Shown here in pieces: positions 61,909 through 64,000 of a DNA stretch of 64,000 nucleotides. Source of the DNA: Citrobacter koseri ATCC BAA-895. GTDB lineage: Bacteria > Pseudomonadota > Gammaproteobacteria > Enterobacterales > Enterobacteriaceae. The DNA is taken from NCBI RefSeq assembly GCF_000018045.1, contig NC_009792.1, positions 2,046,001 to 2,110,000 of the forward strand. The letters are read 5' to 3'. A program made the position numbers and the translations under genes. Numbering within the stretch: position 1 is the first letter of the stretch; every line of letters begins with the position of its first letter. The notes under the pieces are model-generated. The model searched no databases. It was not told the origin of the DNA and worked only from the letters and a program-made list of their open reading frames with translations.

Positions 61909-62829
61909 TTACTTGTACCTGATAGCCGGGTTAATGGCGGCATAGAGCACATCCACCACTAAATTGATAAGAATAAACTCCAGGGAAAACAGCAGCACTT
62001 CAGCCTGAATCACCGGGTAGTCGCGCATTTCCACTGAATCAACCAGCAACCGCCCCAGTCCGGGCCAGTTAAAGACCTTCTCGACGACAATCGAACCGCC
62101 GAGCAGAAAGCCAAACTGCAACCCCATCATGGTCACAACCGGGATCATGGCGTTACGCAGACCGTGTTTCAGCACCACCCAGGTTTCGCTGACCCCTTTC
62201 GCGCGCGCGGTGCGCATATAGTCTTCACTGAGGACATCCACAAACGACGCTCGGGTAAAGCGCGCCATCACGGCCGCAACGGCGGCGCCAAGCGTGATGG
62301 AGGGAAGAATATAGTGCTGCCAGCTATCTGCGCCCACGGTCGGCAACCACCCCAGCTCAACGGAGAATATCTGCATCAGCAGCATCCCCAGCGCGAACGC
62401 CGGGAACGAAATCCCGGTTACCGCCAGCGTCATGCTGAGTCTGTCCGGCCAGCGATTACGCCAGACGGCGGCGATAATCCCGGCGGTCATCCCGAACAGT
62501 ACCGCCCATACCATACTGGTGATGGTCAACCACAGCGTCGGCATAAAGCGGCTGGCAATCTCTGCCGATACCGGACGACGAGACACCATCGACGTGCCGA
62601 AATCACCCTGCAACACGTTAGTCATGTAATGCCAGAACTGGATATGCAACGGCCGATCGAGACCAAGCTGCTGGCGCACCAGTTCAATCACCTGCGCGTC
62701 AGCCTCCGGCCCGGCAATCAGCCGCGCCGGATCGCCAGGCAACAGATGAACAAATAAAAACACCAGCACCGCCACAATAAACAGAGTCGGAATCAACCCC
62801 AGCAGGCGCTTAAGCACATAATTAAGCAT
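61909..62829 (-). CDS. gsiC: Glutathione ABC transporter permease GsiC
   Basis: 306-residue DppB-type permease with six helices, partner of GsiD. The N-terminus MLNYVLKRLLGLIPTLFIVA and the EAA-like RTARAKGVSETWVVLKHGL are family features. It lies 105 bp downstream of gsiB, with REP sequence in between. Confidence 0.96.
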   Translation of the reverse strand: MLNYVLKRLLGLIPTLFIVAVLVFLFVHLLPGDPARLIAGPEADAQVIELVRQQLGLDRPLHIQFWHYMTNVLQGDFGTSMVSRRPVSAEIASRFMPTLWLTITSMVWAVLFGMTAGIIAAVWRNRWPDRLSMTLAVTGISFPAFALGMLLMQIFSVELGWLPTVGADSWQHYILPSITLGAAVAAVMARFTRASFVDVLSEDYMRTARAKGVSETWVVLKHGLRNAMIPVVTMMGLQFGFLLGGSIVVEKVFNWPGLGRLLVDSVEMRDYPVIQAEVLLFSLEFILINLVVDVLYAAINPAIRYK

Positions 62830-62850
62830 CAGGCTCCCTTTACAAACCTT

Positions 62851-62927
62851 TTGCCGGATGGCGACGTAAATCCCTTATCCGACCTGCAACGAACTGCGTC
62901 TGCAAGCCGGATAAAACCATCGGGCGC
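62851..62927. repeat. REP/BIME in the gsiB-gsiC gap
   Basis: TTGCCGGATGGCG at 62851 and a second unit (GCCGGATAAAACCATCGGGCG) ending at 62927 face each other. Lying between the binding-protein gene and the permease genes, it can stabilise the gsiB mRNA end. Confidence 0.7.
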
Positions 62928-62934
62928 GCGTTGC

Positions 62935-64000
62935 TTACTGCAAATCCGCGTCATCAAAACTGAAGCCAGTGTCCGGCATGATCCAGAAACCCGTCAAATT
63001 TTTACTGTGGGCTGAGACCAGTTTCTCCACCACCAGCGGAATCCAGGGGGACTCTTTCCAGAGGGTGTCCTGCGCCTCTTTATACAGGCGCGCTTTCTCC
63101 TGCGGATCGTTGGTTTTCAGCGCTGCCGCTAAGTCGTCATCAACCTGCTTGTTGCTGTAGAACGCAGTATTGAACAGCGTTGGCGGCCAGTTTTGCGAGG
63201 CAAACAGCGGTGACAACGCCCAGTCCGCCTCCCCCGTGGAAGCCGACCAGCCGGTGTAGAACATCCTCACACCGCTCTCTTTCTGCCCCTTGTCTTCCAC
63301 TTCTGCCGCACGCTGCCCGGCGTCCATCGCCGTTACCTGCGCCTTAATACCGACCTGCGCCAGCTGCTGTTGCGTAAATTGCAGCACTTTCTGTGCGGTG
63401 CTGTGGTTATGAGACGACCACAGCGTGGTGCTAAACCCATTCGGATAGCCCGCCTCTTTCAGCAGCTCGCGCGCTTTCGCCGGATCGTAAGGCCACGGCG
63501 CGTAGCTCTGCGCATACGCAATGGCTGGCGGCACTACGCCCGTGGCAGGCGTCGCATAACCGGCAAAGGCCACTTTGACCAGCGCCTGACGGTTGATGGC
63601 GTAGTTCAGCGCTTCCCGCACCTTCGGATTATCGAACGGTTTTTGCGTCACATTCATGCTGATGTAACGCTGCATGATCGACGGGCTGGCAACCAACTGT
63701 AGGTTTTTGTTTTTCTCCAGAATTGTCGCCTGCTCGTAAGGGATCGGGAACGCAAATTGCGCTTCCCCGGTTTGCAGCATTGCCGCGCGGGTGTTGTTGT
63801 CCGTTACCGGACGCCAGGTGATCGTATCCAGTTTAGGTAAACCTTTCTGCCAGTAATCGGCAAATTTCTTCACTTTCACGAAATCAGTCTGGTTCCAGGT
63901 ATCCAGCTGATACGGCCCGGTGCCGACCGGGTGGAAGCCAATGTCCTTACCGTATTTTTCCAGCGCGGCCGGAGAGATCATCGCCGTCGCCGGGTGCGCC
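62935..64000 (-). CDS. gsiB: Glutathione-binding protein GsiB (partial, C-terminal part)
   Basis: The gene runs leftward and its N-terminus, including the signal peptide, lies beyond the right edge. At least 354 codons are present. The visible part has the peptide-binding (SBP_bac_5) family sequence VREALNYAINRQALVKVAF and GYPNGFSTTLWSS, ending in SFDDADLQ as in E. coli GsiB. The first in-window Met at 63981 is internal. It supplies glutathione to GsiC-GsiD; the ATPase gene gsiA should lie further right. Confidence 0.95.
   Translation of the reverse strand, partial: AHPATAMISPAALEKYGKDIGFHPVGTGPYQLDTWNQTDFVKVKKFADYWQKGLPKLDTITWRPVTDNNTRAAMLQTGEAQFAFPIPYEQATILEKNKNLQLVASPSIMQRYISMNVTQKPFDNPKVREALNYAINRQALVKVAFAGYATPATGVVPPAIAYAQSYAPWPYDPAKARELLKEAGYPNGFSTTLWSSHNHSTAQKVLQFTQQQLAQVGIKAQVTAMDAGQRAAEVEDKGQKESGVRMFYTGWSASTGEADWALSPLFASQNWPPTLFNTAFYSNKQVDDDLAAALKTNDPQEKARLYKEAQDTLWKESPWIPLVVEKLVSAHSKNLTGFWIMPDTGFSFDDADLQ

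Overview
The window is chromosomal DNA from a member of the Enterobacteriaceae close to Escherichia, Salmonella and Citrobacter. A Citrobacter-like genome fits best, but the species cannot be fixed from sequence reading alone. Almost every backbone gene matches an Escherichia coli K-12 gene in length and in long stretches of sequence. Gene order follows the K-12 segment from aqpZ to gsiB, read in reverse. REP/BIME palindromes lie in many intergenic gaps, as in other enterics.

Layout. 1-9.9 kb: the tail of aqpZ, lysO, the anaerobic/nitrosative-stress pair hcp-hcr, a DoxX-family gene absent from K-12 at this place, poxB-ltaE-ybjT and ybjS. 10-29.5 kb: an accessory island between ybjS and amiD. 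It holds a secreted GH19 chitinase, a small lytic transglycosylase, a large secreted GH18 chitinase, a type II secretion operon (gspC-D-E-F-G-H-I-J-K-L-M-O, transcribed leftward), the divergent gspA-gspB pair, and a CRP-fold winged-helix regulator. 29.8-35.9 kb: amiD-ybjQ, ybjP and the arginine transport genes artPIQM and artJ; an ERIC element sits in the artP leader. 35.9-38.0 kb: an OmpR-type two-component system not found here in K-12. 38.2-47.8 kb: rlmC, ybjO, the putrescine operon potFGHI, ybjN, rimK, nfsA-ybjC, grxA and ybjM. 48-55.6 kb: ybjL, the small RNA RybB, rcdA, ybjJ-ybjI, mdfA, ybjG and deoR. 55.6-64 kb: dacC, gstB, yliI, bssR, rimO and the glutathione ABC genes gsiD, gsiC and gsiB (gsiB runs off the end).

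How it fits together. The island reads as a chitin-utilisation and protein-export module. Two unrelated chitinase families, each with a signal peptide, PKD-type domain(s) and small chitin-binding domains, lie next to a near-complete type II secretion system whose gene order (gspAB divergent from gspC-O) is that of the K-12 gsp cluster, but at a different chromosomal site and with different chitinases. No gspN or gspS pilotin gene is visible, and the GspA ATPase has lost its recognisable nucleotide-binding motifs.

Relative to K-12, ybjH (between mdfA and ybjI) and the c-di-GMP pair yliE-yliF (between rimO and gsiD) are missing. No tRNA, rRNA, CRISPR array, insertion sequence, integrase or phage gene was seen.
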